From assembly GCA_035502515.1 (NCBI GenBank), contig DATJUH010000265.1, positions 1 to 13,448 on the forward strand: a stretch of DNA of 13,448 nt. Direction: 5' to 3'. This DNA comes from Fen-671 sp035502515 (GTDB taxonomy: Bacteria; Actinomycetota; Acidimicrobiia; Acidimicrobiales; Palsa-688). The translations under genes were made by a program, and so were the position numbers. A model generated the notes under the pieces. The model saw only the letters and a program-made list of their open reading frames with translations. It made no database searches and was not told the DNA's origin. Positions 1 through 7,685 of this stretch are shown here, piece after piece (the stretch's first letter is position 1; each line of letters opens with the position of its first letter).

Positions 1-1200
1 CTGGCGGCGTCTACGCTTCGCAGCCTCCTCCTCCTCCGGTCCGGCCTCGCGGTGTACAGCTTCGACCGCGGCGGAGAGCTCGGTCTGGAGGGCTTCGAGC
101 GAGCCGAGGCGCGCTCTCGCCTGTTCAAGGGCCTTTCGTGCCCCGTCGGCCAGCCGGCCAGCCTGCTCGGATTCCGAGCGCGCCAAGTGGGCGTCGTGGA
201 CCGCCTGGGCCATTCGGAGCATCTCAGTCAAGAGAAGCCTCCAGGCCGTCGGTGTGTCCTCGTCGAGGTCCGCTTGGGCCATGAGGGCGGCCACCGATTT
301 GATAGTGCCGCGAGGGATATGGCCGGGCTTGGCTGGGCCCTGCCGGGGCCCTTGGGCCGAGCGGGCCAGGAGGGCCGAGGCACGGGCGAGCGGGCCCGGG
401 GAGCGCTCTAAACGCCCCGATAAGACGGCCAGCACCCCCGCCGCGTCGGACGCCACCTCTCGCCAGGTGGCCACGTCCTCGGCGGGGACGGCGCCAAGGC
501 GACGCACCACATCGCCCAGCGCTTCTGGCGCTCTTCTCCAGCCGTCCGGGGAGCGCAGGGCAGGCCCCTGGTGCTCTTCCCGAGGTGCCGGTTTGCCCCA
601 GCGCGCTGAGGCGTCGGCCCAGCGGTATGTAGCGTGCCGGCTGGCCCGAGGGGCCTCGTGCACGCCGGTCGCCGGCGCTGCACCAGCCCACTCGGCGGCG
701 GCGTCCTGGCCCTCGGCCTCGCCGGTGCGCCATCGTTCCCGAAGGGCCGGGAGCGATAGGTCCCTCGCCAGCTTCCCCCCGCCGAAGAAGACGGCCACCC
801 CGCCGTCGGAGGGCTCCTCGGCTACTGCGTAGCCGAACACGCCATGCCCGCCGACGCGGTCGTAACGGGGCCTTACCGCCTGCCCGGCGTCCCGGACGAA
901 CCGCACGAACTCGGATTCGCTGGCAGCGACCGTAGCCGCAGCGCGGACCACCCGGGCGAGTTCGGCCCGCTCTGCTTCGTCCCGACCGGTGCGGCGTGCC
1001 TTCTCCGCCTCGGCGCGGGTGAGCCCGGGCATCGCCGCTTTGTTGGCCCGCCCCTCGACCGCACTGAGCCCGTAGCGGCGCTCCATGTCGGCGCACAGGG
1101 CTGAGAGGCGCTTGAAGTCGTTCCGTGTGGAGGCGACCTTCCCGTCCTGACGCGGCCAGCGAGGGTCTGAACCTTCAAACGGCCAGTTACCTGATCTCAT
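1..1200 (-). pseudogene. C-terminal part of a MobA/MobP-type conjugative relaxase, cut at its N-terminal side and running off the left edge
   Basis: The minus frame whose codons start at positions 1 mod 3 is open from an ATG at 1198-1200 to base 1, about 400 codons, although neighbouring frames look longer. Its translation resembles the region after the catalytic domain in actinobacterial relaxases, which nick and carry plasmid or ICE DNA during conjugation. Visible blocks include RRYGLSAVEGR (about 1090-1055), TRAEAEKARRTGRDEAERAE, ASESEFVRFVRDAG, RPRYDRVGG and VFFGGGKLARDLSLP (about 800-755). The distal part is an Ala/Arg/Glu-rich helical tail. The N-terminal nuclease domain with its Tyr and His triad is absent: homology ends near 1145, where a plus-strand helicase fragment begins. 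The ATG at 1200 therefore lies in helicase sequence and is not the native start. I infer a truncated gene; the frame itself is undamaged, so the cut may be recent. Confidence 0.72.
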
Positions 1201-2293
1201 ATGACCTTCCCTGGAACCCGATGCGGGTCGAGCAGTGGATCGGACGCATCGACCGCATCGGTCAACGAGAGCCGGTTGTGATGGTCCGCAACTTCGTGAT
1301 CCCAGGCACCGTCGAAGAGTCCGTCTACCAGGCCTAGCCAGCCGGATCGACATTTTCTCGGGCCTGGTCGGACAGCTCCAGCCCATCCTGGGCGCGACTG
1401 AGGAAGCCTTTCGCCGGATTTTCCGGACGCCACGCTCGGAGAGGGCATACGAGCAGGAACAGGTCATTCAAGGCCTATTGGAACGGATCGATGACCTCGA
1501 GCGCGGCGGCATCGAACTCAGTGACGAAGGCACACTCCCCGACCCGCAATACGGACCGACGCCGATCACGCTGCAAGAACTCCGATCGTGCCTGCTCGAA
1601 GACCTCGACCTATCGCTCGATACCACCGGCCGCCCGATGACCTTCGACTCGAAACGCGTCTCCCGAGACCCGGAGCACTGGACCGCGCTCGCCACATTCG
1701 GCCACCCAGAATTACGACCTGCCCTTGCCAAGCTGGCACAGGCCGGTGTTAGCAACAAAGCCCTCGTCATCACACAAGCAGGCCCCCTCGCCGTCGCCTT
1801 CCGAGCCGATCGTGCCCCGCCCGAGCAGGTCCGGACAGTTACTGAACTTTTTGACATCGGCGAACCTGTCGCAGTCGGCGACGCTGAGAGCGCCGCAGCG
1901 GCCGAAATTGAGACGGCCAACCAGGATCAGTTTCGACAAGAGCAGAGGCTCATATTCGCGCGGCGGGAGCGCTGGGACCGGCAGATCCGCCGAAGGTTCC
2001 GGCAACTCGTCGCACGAGCCATCAATGCTGAAGCCGTCATCCGTTTGCGCCGCGACGGCGAACCCGCCGACCCTCAGCTGCTGTGGTTTGGTCTGAACCA
2101 AGACGCAAACACGGGCTGGAACAATGCTGATTTTTTTCGACAATACCTTGATCTCGAACTAGCCGAAATCTTGCCGAGACCCACGCCCAACGTCGATCAG
2201 CGCAGCGAGCGGGAACTTGTTCGCGTGCGAGCCGAGACAGGCAATCAGCTTCTTGCTCTCGTTAAAGAGTGGATGGCCGTGACAATGCCCGAG
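1146..2293 (+). pseudogene. C-terminal half of a SNF2-family helicase, truncated and frameshifted
   Basis: SNF2-like ATPases move along DNA or RNA polymerase complexes; bacterial examples include RapA and DrmD of the DISARM defence system. The plus strand opens within helicase motif V (AASEGLNLQ, from 1149), then LPWNPMRVEQ and motif VI GRIDRIGQ (to about 1264), followed by VRNFVIPGTVEESVYQA, ending at a TAG at 1335-1337. The protein clearly continues one frame over from CTA at 1334 (LASRIDIFSGLVGQLQPIL), so one C seems lost from the run at 1332-1334. The C-terminal accessory region stays open to about 2290 and reads as natural protein. The ATPase lobe with Walker A and DExx box is missing, cut at the junction with the relaxase remnant near 1145. 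Downstream the frame enters sigma-factor DNA. DrmD-like is one possible origin, but nothing here proves it. Confidence 0.75.
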
Positions 2294-2300
2294 GTTCTTG

Positions 2301-2453
2301 GTGGCCCATGGCGACGAGGAGGCGTTGGGCCGCCTCTACGACCGTCACGCCGGGTGGCTCACGGTGCGCTTGTCGCGGAGGTGCTCGTCGGCAGAGTTGG
2401 TCGACCAGGCTGTGCAAGACACGTTCTTGGCTTTGTGGCGTGGCGCTGTCTAG
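2301..2453 (+). pseudogene. 5' half (region 2) of an ECF sigma factor
   Basis: In frame 3 the sequence from 2301 reads GDEEALGRLYDRH, then a WL..RLSRRC segment and VDQAVQDTFLALWRGA, ending at TAG 2451-2453. This is the core-RNA-polymerase and -10 binding region 2 of extracytoplasmic-function sigma factors, where the VQDTF.A.WR block is characteristic. About ten N-terminal residues and any promoter are missing: the SNF2 remnant runs to within a few bases. The text stops exactly where full-length proteins have a short linker followed by a VAAWIWGVGIRR block. That block occurs at 7689, on the same strand, 5.2 kb downstream. I infer that the two pieces were one gene. An independent paralogue fragment is the alternative. 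Confidence 0.72.
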
Positions 2454-2513
2454 ATTGGAAGAGGTCGAAGAGCCCTGTCTGTGCCCCAGTGGCTCTGACA
2501 GCCCCCGGTTGGA

Positions 2514-2542
2514 TTGCTTGCCGGCTGTGTGGGAACGATAAT
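2514..2542 (+). promoter_or_regulatory. Sigma-70-type promoter of the toxin-antitoxin pair
   Basis: TTGCTT (2514-2519) and GATAAT (2537-2542) are separated by 17 bases, a good match to the -35/-10 consensus in otherwise GC-rich DNA. A transcript would start near 2548-2550, giving a leader of about 17 bases before the ATG at 2566, or a leaderless message from the GTG at 2548. Just downstream, GAGT (2550-2553) and ACTC (2569-2572) form the ends of an imperfect dyad over the start, a plausible antitoxin operator. Confidence 0.45.
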
Positions 2543-2565
2543 ACAACGTGAGTTACCATGCGAGT

Positions 2566-2883
2566 ATGACTCAACGGAAAGAGCGGCTCACGGTCACCGT
2601 CGACCCTGAACTCGTCGATGCGGGGAACAAGGCGGTGGCTGCCGGCCGGGCCGACTCGCTGAGCGGGTGGGTGAACGCCGCGTTGGTTGACCGGGCGGCC
2701 CGGGACCGCAGGCTCGAGGCGCTGGCCGCTGCGATTGCCAACTATGAAACTGAGTTCGGCGAGATTACCCGTGAGGAGGTCGCCAGCCTCCAGCGAGCTG
2801 ACCGTGAGGACGCCGTCGTGGTACGTGGCCGCCGCCCCAGGCCCAAGGGCACGCCGGGCCGGGCCGGCAGAGGTGCAGCTTGA
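2566..2883 (+). CDS. Ribbon-helix-helix antitoxin (VapB-like)
   Basis: A 105-residue protein. The N-terminal segment RLTVTVDPELV followed by the helices AGNKAVAAG and SLSGWVNAALVDRA (residues about 7-45) fits a ribbon-helix-helix DNA-binding fold. The charged C-terminal half (about 46-105) would wrap the toxin and block its active site. It overlaps the PIN-domain gene by four bases (TTGA), a usual antitoxin-toxin layout, and the complex would repress its own promoter at 2514-2542. I chose ATG 2566 because the RHH strand follows it closely. A GTG at 2548 adds six residues and would suit a leaderless transcript. No clear Shine-Dalgarno site precedes either start. No damage is seen, in contrast to both flanks. 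Confidence 0.82.
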   Translation: MTQRKERLTVTVDPELVDAGNKAVAAGRADSLSGWVNAALVDRAARDRRLEALAAAIANYETEFGEITREEVASLQRADREDAVVVRGRRPRPKGTPGRAGRGAA

Positions 2884-3257
2884 CCCTTGTGCTCGACAGC
2901 GCTGCGCTCATCTCCCTGGACCGCAACGAGCGGGCCATGTGGGTACGTCTGAAGGCCTGTGAGCTGGCCGGTGAACCGCCGCTCACCCATGGGGGGGTGG
3001 TGGGCCAGGTGTGGCGAGGTGGGCCGCGCCAAGCCCGGCTGGCCCAGGCGATGGCCGGCATCGACGTCCGCCCCCTCGACGACGACCTTGGCCGGGCGGC
3101 GGGCGTCCTGTTGGGCCGGGTAAGAAGAACAGACGTGATCGACGCGGCCGTGGTGTTGCTGGCGCATGACGGGGACGACATCGTGACCTCAGACCGAGCT
3201 GACCTGGAGCCGATGGTCGCAGCGACAGGGAGGCACGTGGAGCTGGTCCGTCCCTGA
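2880..3257 (+). CDS. PIN-domain ribonuclease toxin (VapC-like)
   Basis: A 125-residue protein starting at TTG 2880, overlapping the antitoxin stop, with AGAGGTG about 5 bases upstream as a ribosome binding site. The PIN fold is a Mg-dependent endoribonuclease. Acidic residues sit where expected: Asp in VLDSAALI (residue 6), the Asp pair in RRTDVIDAAVV (about residues 84 and 87) and Asp in TSDRADLE (about 102). In place of the usual central Glu the protein has VVGQVWRGGPRQARLA, a Gln-containing variant that I have seen in other actinobacterial PIN proteins and that may not be inactivating. Length is typical for VapC. The pair is probably a stabilisation module of the surrounding mobile DNA; the RNA target cannot be told from sequence. 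Confidence 0.85.
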   Translation: MTLVLDSAALISLDRNERAMWVRLKACELAGEPPLTHGGVVGQVWRGGPRQARLAQAMAGIDVRPLDDDLGRAAGVLLGRVRRTDVIDAAVVLLAHDGDDIVTSDRADLEPMVAATGRHVELVRP

Positions 3258-3264
3258 ACGGGAC
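3250..3264 (+). terminator. Possible stem-loop over the toxin stop codon
   Basis: GTCCC (3250-3254) and GGGAC (3260-3264) can pair around a five-base loop that contains the toxin stop codon at 3255-3257. There is no T-run after it, so at most a weak intrinsic terminator or RNA-stabilising hairpin. Confidence 0.25.
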
Positions 3265-3501
3265 CTCAGACGGGCTGACGCTGGCGGTGCTCGTGCGTAA
3301 ATGGCCGGCTGTTGTTGTCCGCTGCGGGGGTTGCCTGAGTAGTAGCGCAAGAACCGTTGTCAGAGCAAGTCGGAGACACGCCGCCCACCCAGGCTGCCTA
3401 CCGGGGCCTTTCCAGGCCTTCTTGGTCGTTGGGCCCGCAAAGGCGCCGAGTCGGCAGACCTTCCTCAAACGATGCCCTTGGCCGCAAGTAAGCGGTGACT
3501 A
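3258..3501. other. Gap between two convergent genes, no gene seen
   Basis: About 240 bases between the toxin gene and the end of the large minus-strand gene. No reading frame looks like protein and no RNA gene is visible. GGCCTT occurs twice about ten bases apart near 3408-3420. The stretch most likely serves only as a transcription-termination zone. Confidence 0.5.
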
Positions 3502-3526
3502 GGCGGCCGGGCAAAACTCTAGCCGC
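3502..3526 (-). terminator. Possible terminator hairpin of the large surface-protein gene
   Basis: GGCGGC (3502-3507) and GCCGCC (3521-3526) are perfectly complementary around a loop that includes the TAG stop (3519-3521) and, on the minus strand, a TTTT. An alternative stem CGGGC/GCCCG overlaps it. The lack of a T-tract after the stem keeps confidence low. Confidence 0.3.
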
Positions 3527-6500
3527 CCGAGTACGGGGAAACGACGCCGAGCCCACCGGTGCCCGGGACGGGCACGGCGGCGGTACCCCCGTAGCCGTCG
3601 TGTACCAGTTGGGCCATCGTCTTGAATAAGTACAGTTCGCTCTGGTAGCTCACGTACACCTTGCCCGGGGCGCTCAAGAGCACCCCGCTGGCAACGCTGG
3701 CGCTGGTCTCGGGCCTCCCGACGGCACCAGTGAGGGCCGTAGCCCGGTCGGTGGCCCTCAGGGCGACCAGTGCCGCCGGCGACGAGATGCCAAAGGCCCT
3801 TCCCCCAGCGAAAACGTAGAACGTACCCGACGAGTCGGCGATGGCCCCATCGGCCCGGGTGGCCAGGGCGGTAGCGGAGGCGCCTTCTATGCCCGCCGTC
3901 GCGCCGACGCTGAGGCCGCCGAGGCTCGGCACGGTGACGACCAGGGCGGCGTCATAACCGTCCCGGGAGAACTGCCCCGCGGTGGAGAAGCCGTGCCACT
4001 GGCCGTCGGTGCCAGCCACATAGATGGTGGGGCTGCCGTTAACGGCCCGGGTCGTCACCAGGGCCCCGGGCCGCAGGGCGACCCCCGTGGGGGCGGAGCT
4101 GGCGCCCGGGGCCGAGACCACTTTGGCGTGGTCGACCTTCTGCAACGCCACCAGCGCGCTACCTCCGGCGGCGAAGGCCCGGCCGCCGGCAAAGACGTAG
4201 TCGCTACCCCCGAAGCTCACTATGGACCCGTTGGGGTAGGCGATGTCGGCGTCGGGGAAAGCCTTGGCCGGCGGTGCTGTAGTGGTGGTCGTGGTGGTGG
4301 CGGGCGCCGGCGCCAGGCTGGGGGTCGAGGCGGCGCTGACAATGACCGTGCCGGCCACGTAACTGACGGTGTAGTTAGCGTCCACCGCGCCCGTGCACAG
4401 GGAGGGGTAAGTGCCTGGGGCCGAGGAGCTGGTGGCACTGGTCGAGCACGTCGGAGCGGTGGTCAGCGACGCGGCAGTGTCGCCGTTCACGAACCCGCTG
4501 TAGCTCGGGGTTATGACGGGAACGGTGCCGCCGTACGTGAAGGTGGCACTGGAGGCGGTGACGGTGAGGGGGGCGGGGGCCACCGTGACCGTGCCCGCCA
4601 CATAGCCGATGGCGTAGTTGGGGTCGGTGGCCCCGCTACAAGTAGCTGAATACGTACCCGGGGACGAGGAGCTGGTGGCGGCCGTCGAGCACGTAGGCGG
4701 AGTAGTCAGTGACGCAGGCGTGTCACCGTCCACGAACCCGCCGTAGGTGGGCGATATGACCGGTGCCGGTCCCCCGTAGGACATGGTGGCGCTGGTGGCG
4801 GTGATGATGAGCACGGTCGTGCCTACGCTCACCGAGCCGGCGGTGTAGCTGATGTCGTAGTTGGGGTCGACGGCCCCCGAGCAGCTGGAGGGGTAGCTGC
4901 CGACAGGAGAAGTACTGGTGGCCGTGGTCGAGCACGTGGGCGGCGTAGTGAGCGACCCAGCCGTGTCGCCGGCCACCAGGCCGCTGTAGATGGGGGTGAT
5001 AGGAGGCACCGCCCCGCCGTGGACCATGGCCGGGCTGGAGGCGGTGATGCTGAGGGGGGCCGCGCCAATGCTCACCGAGCCGGCGGTATAAGTGATGTCG
5101 TAGTTGGGGTCGACCGCCCCTGAGCAGCTGGACGGGTAGCTGCCGACAGGAGAAGTGCTGGTGGCGGTGGTCGAGCACGTGGGCGGCGTAGTGAGCGACC
5201 CAGCCGTGTCGTTGTTGACAAAGCCGCTATAGGTGGGCGTTATGGCGGGCACGGCCCCGCCGTAGGTCATGGGCGGGCTGGAGGCGGTGATGGTGAGGGG
5301 GGCAGAGGCCACGGTGACCGACAGGTCCTGGCTGGTGGTGAGGACGGTCGGGGTGCTCGAGTCAGTCACCTTGGCGGTGAAGCTGTATGCCCCCGCCGCC
5401 GTGGGCGTGCCCGAGAGCACTCCCGAGGGGCTGAGGCTGAGACCGGGCGGGAGCGACCCCTGGGAAACGGACCAGCTATACGGCGAGGTGCCGCCGATGG
5501 CACCGAGATACTGGTCGTAGGCGGTGCCGTACTCGCCCCCGGGCAAGGTGGTGGTGGAGACCTGGAGCGGCGCCAGGACGTCGACGCTGGCCGTGCCGGT
5601 GGCGTAGTCGCCCGAGCCGTCGGTGGTGTCGGTGACGGTGTAGGCGAAGGTGTCGGTGCCGGTGAAGCTGGCCGGCGGCGTGTAGGTGAACCCGCCGTCG
5701 CCGTTGGCGTCGGCGGTCACCGTCCCTCCCTGGGCCGTAGTGGTGGAGGGCACCGTGACGGCTAGGGTGTCCCCCATTGGCCCCGACGTGCCGGCGGTCG
5801 AACTCCCCAGACCGGTGGCCGCCCCGATGACCAGGGCCTGGCCCGAGACAGCCTCAAAAGAGGGCGCACCGGCGGCCACCGGGTCGGCGTAGGCGATGAC
5901 AGCCTCACCGTTGCCCGATAACGACGAAGCCTGAAGCGTCGGGGTGTCATCGACGCTGGCCCCCGAGACCCCGAGGCCAGCCGTGTAGGAGGAACCACCG
6001 CCGCCCCCGCCAAAGGCGGCGTAGTCGCCGCAGGAGTCAGAAGCCCCCTGGGCCCCTTGGCCGCCGCCGTAGTAACCACCACCGCCGCCCCCGCCAGCAT
6101 CGGGCGCCCCGCCGCCGCCGGCCCCGAGGGACCCCGGGCTACCAGGGCTGCCTGTACGAGTGCCGCCGCACGTTGAAGTCCCCGTGGCCGTGCCGCCGGG
6201 CCCGGCGGTCCCACCCGCCGACTGGCCCCCGGCACCGCCCCCGCCGCCGCCCCCTAGGGTGGCCCCGTTGGCGGTCGTCGAGCTGCCCGCCTGGCCGGCC
6301 GTATCAGCGTTGCCGCCGTTCCCACCGACCACTAGCGGGGGTCCTCCGCTTAGGTTGCTACCAAAATTGCCGCCGCCCCCGCCGCCCCCGGCGACCAGGA
6401 CCGAGGTGGCCCCTTCGGAGATGGTCGTGGCCCCCCCACCCCCGCCGCTGTCTACTTCGCCCCCATAGCCGCCGCCGCCATAGCCAGCGAAGCCATCCGG

Positions 6501-6974
6501 GCCAGCTACGCCGCTGCCTCCAACGTTGACAGTGAGGGCGCTGGCAGGGCTGGACGAAACGGTGGCCTCGACCCGGGCGCCCGAGCCGCCGGTAGCGCCG
6601 CTCGCGCCCCCGCCGTTGGCGCCGTAGAGGGTGACGCTCAACGAACTGACCCCGTCGGGCACCGTCCAGGGCTCGGTGGAGCCCGTCTCTGGGAAGGTCA
6701 CCGTACAGGTGCCCGAGGCGCACGTGGGCGCCGGGGTGGACGCCCCAGCGACCGGCGCCCCGGCAAGCAGCACGGCGTTAGCCCCGACCAGGCCGCCAGC
6801 AAAGAGGCCCGCGGCGGCGAGGAGCCGCGCCGGCGCGCACCGGAGCGGTCCCGCCCACCTACCGGAGCTGCCTGAGGACGTCCGAGCTGCAGGCCGGTGG
6901 TCGGCTCCCTCGGGGTCATGGGTGCCCTTGCCATTACCGGTGGTAGCGGTCGCATGAGGCTGGTTCGAGCACAT
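3519..6974 (-). CDS. Large secreted modular surface protein: glycine-rich, cadherin-like, Ig-like, four MBG repeats, tandem C-terminal module
   Basis: 1151 residues. The start is supported by GGGGGAG seven bases upstream (6982-6988). An unusually long N-terminal segment (about 45 residues) precedes a hydrophobic signal at about 50-78 ending VAGA, so export by Sec is likely. Then come a glycine-rich domain (about 90-365, many runs of five to eight Gly), a cadherin/VCBS-like domain with FTYTPPASFTGTDTF (about 400-466), and an Ig-like domain with SLPPGLSLSPSGVLSGTP (about 470-556). Four MBG-type repeats follow at 558-880 with a period of exactly 81 residues. A Thr/Pro linker (889-904) leads to two related C-terminal halves, each with a YVFAGGRAF block (926 and 1053) and a later DGY block. 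There is no sortase motif or C-terminal membrane anchor, so it is probably released or held non-covalently. No catalytic motif is seen; adhesion or matrix function is inferred. The 3.4-kb frame is undamaged. Confidence 0.88.
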   Translation of the reverse strand: MCSNQPHATATTGNGKGTHDPEGADHRPAARTSSGSSGRWAGPLRCAPARLLAAAGLFAGGLVGANAVLLAGAPVAGASTPAPTCASGTCTVTFPETGSTEPWTVPDGVSSLSVTLYGANGGGASGATGGSGARVEATVSSSPASALTVNVGGSGVAGPDGFAGYGGGGYGGEVDSGGGGGATTISEGATSVLVAGGGGGGGNFGSNLSGGPPLVVGGNGGNADTAGQAGSSTTANGATLGGGGGGGAGGQSAGGTAGPGGTATGTSTCGGTRTGSPGSPGSLGAGGGGAPDAGGGGGGGYYGGGQGAQGASDSCGDYAAFGGGGGGSSYTAGLGVSGASVDDTPTLQASSLSGNGEAVIAYADPVAAGAPSFEAVSGQALVIGAATGLGSSTAGTSGPMGDTLAVTVPSTTTAQGGTVTADANGDGGFTYTPPASFTGTDTFAYTVTDTTDGSGDYATGTASVDVLAPLQVSTTTLPGGEYGTAYDQYLGAIGGTSPYSWSVSQGSLPPGLSLSPSGVLSGTPTAAGAYSFTAKVTDSSTPTVLTTSQDLSVTVASAPLTITASSPPMTYGGAVPAITPTYSGFVNNDTAGSLTTPPTCSTTATSTSPVGSYPSSCSGAVDPNYDITYTAGSVSIGAAPLSITASSPAMVHGGAVPPITPIYSGLVAGDTAGSLTTPPTCSTTATSTSPVGSYPSSCSGAVDPNYDISYTAGSVSVGTTVLIITATSATMSYGGPAPVISPTYGGFVDGDTPASLTTPPTCSTAATSSSSPGTYSATCSGATDPNYAIGYVAGTVTVAPAPLTVTASSATFTYGGTVPVITPSYSGFVNGDTAASLTTAPTCSTSATSSSAPGTYPSLCTGAVDANYTVSYVAGTVIVSAASTPSLAPAPATTTTTTTAPPAKAFPDADIAYPNGSIVSFGGSDYVFAGGRAFAAGGSALVALQKVDHAKVVSAPGASSAPTGVALRPGALVTTRAVNGSPTIYVAGTDGQWHGFSTAGQFSRDGYDAALVVTVPSLGGLSVGATAGIEGASATALATRADGAIADSSGTFYVFAGGRAFGISSPAALVALRATDRATALTGAVGRPETSASVASGVLLSAPGKVYVSYQSELYLFKTMAQLVHDGYGGTAAVPVPGTGGLGVVSPYSGG
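4335..5303 (-). repeat. Four tandem 243-bp MBG repeats inside the surface-protein gene
   Basis: Units lie at about 5303-5061, 5060-4818, 4817-4575 and 4574-4335. The first two are the most alike at DNA level, sharing an exact run of about 42 bases (for example from 5169 and from 4927), a sign of recent duplication. Each unit begins with LTITASS-like sequence and carries two Cys 17 residues apart (600/617, 681/698, 762/779, 843/860), suggesting one disulfide per domain after export. Confidence 0.85.
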
Positions 6975-7285
6975 GCCGTAGCTCCCCCTTCGGATCGTCC
7001 GTGCGTTGCCGCCCCAAAGTTTATGGACTGTGCCGACGGCTCAACCAGCCCGTAGCGGCGAGCACTCACACTGGGGAGCAAATGAGATGCTGGGGTCCCC
7101 TGAGTAGCCGGGAGTTTCCTGAGCAGCCGAACAATTTCCGTTATAACCCTGGTCAGACGTACTTTGCCTCCTCGCGCCCAACGCCATCCGCTCTCTCGCC
7201 TAGGCGGGTCGCGACCCAGACGGGCTGCAACGGCACTGGCGGCTTTCGGGCCAGCTTGGGCGCCACGTTGGCCCAGGCCTCGTCC
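6975..7285 (-). promoter_or_regulatory. Upstream region of the surface-protein gene, no gene seen
   Basis: The leader contains the purine-rich ribosome binding site at 6982-6988 and, just ahead of it on the minus strand, a small hairpin CGGA-CGA-TCCG. Further up there is a 12-base near-perfect direct repeat, CCTGAGTAGCCG (7099-7110) and CCTGAGCAGCCG (7118-7129), spaced 19 bases, which could be an operator. Several overlapping frames are open here but none looks like protein. I could not pick out a convincing -35/-10 pair. Confidence 0.35.
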
Positions 7286-7509
7286 GACGCCCAGGTAGCC
7301 GTAGTCGACTTGCGCTTCTTCCCCCAGGCGCACCGGCGGGCGCCTGATGACCACCTCCTCGGGGCGAACCTCGTCGAACTGGGCCCGAACGTAGCGGCGG
7401 AAGCTGCTGTAGTTACGGCGAGACCCACCTCGTCGGCCAGGTGCTGGTAGGCGACCGACACCGGCACCACCTTCACGAGCTCGCCGACCCGGTCGTGGTG
7501 GGGGTCGAT
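7286..7509 (-). pseudogene. IS21-family transposase (istA) fragment, frameshifted
   Basis: IstA is the DDE transposase of IS21 elements. On the minus strand one frame reads DRVGELVKVVPVSVAYQHLADEVG down to about 7417. The next frame continues with NYSSFRRYVRAQF (from 7414), VIRRPPVRLGEEAQVDYGYLG (to about 7289). The SYSSFRRYVR and G-E-x-A-Q-V-D-Y-G blocks are typical of IstA, and the Asp of VDYG is the first catalytic acidic residue. One base appears lost at about 7414. The N-terminal HTH, the rest of the catalytic domain and the partner gene istB are absent. It marks past IS21 activity directly beside the 3' half of the split sigma gene. Confidence 0.7.
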
Positions 7510-7680
7510 GCTGTCAGTTGGGCCACGATTAGAGAAACTTTGCAAATAACGGCTCCCGTTGACCGTGGCCATTTGAAGATCCTCAACGGTTTCAACGAAG
7601 TGCACATCAGTTGGAAACTCGAACTAACTGCGCTCGGTGAGGTGGGCCAGTTAGAGCTGGAGCTGACGGATATCGGGGGG
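7510..7680. mobile_element. Less GC-rich linker, possibly the outer end of the IS21 element
   Basis: This stretch separates the istA scrap from the sigma 3' half and is visibly less GC-rich than its surroundings. TGGGCCA followed by a TTAGAG block occurs twice (about 7518-7533 and 7641-7655), the kind of repeated subterminal sequence found in IS21 ends. It lies on the side where the end upstream of istA should be. A clear terminal TGT and target duplication could not be found. A plus-strand frame through it reads as fairly natural protein (ILNGFNEVHISWKLELTALG) but I do not recognise it. Confidence 0.3.
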
Positions 7681-7685
7681 GTGGT

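Noticed and set aside
224..1096. 290-residue minus-strand open frame
   Set aside because: Extremely Arg/Gly-rich and out of phase with the relaxase-like frame, which is open over the same bases; a shadow of GC-rich coding DNA.
1235..2551. 438-residue plus frame as an intact gene
   Set aside because: Its first 35 residues are out-of-frame helicase DNA and its last 85 are out-of-frame sigma-factor and intergenic DNA; only the middle is real helicase.
3993..4649. 218-residue plus frame
   Set aside because: Lies antisense inside the large surface-protein gene and is Gly/Arg-rich without any domain.
6975..7020. c-di-GMP (GEMM-type) riboswitch in the surface-protein leader
   Set aside because: AACGCAC and a small hairpin recall part of the consensus, but the second half of the aptamer is missing and the ATG follows at once.
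6698..7354. 218-residue minus frame as one protein
   Set aside because: Only the first 20 or so residues are istA; the rest overlaps the surface-protein start and leader in a wrong frame.
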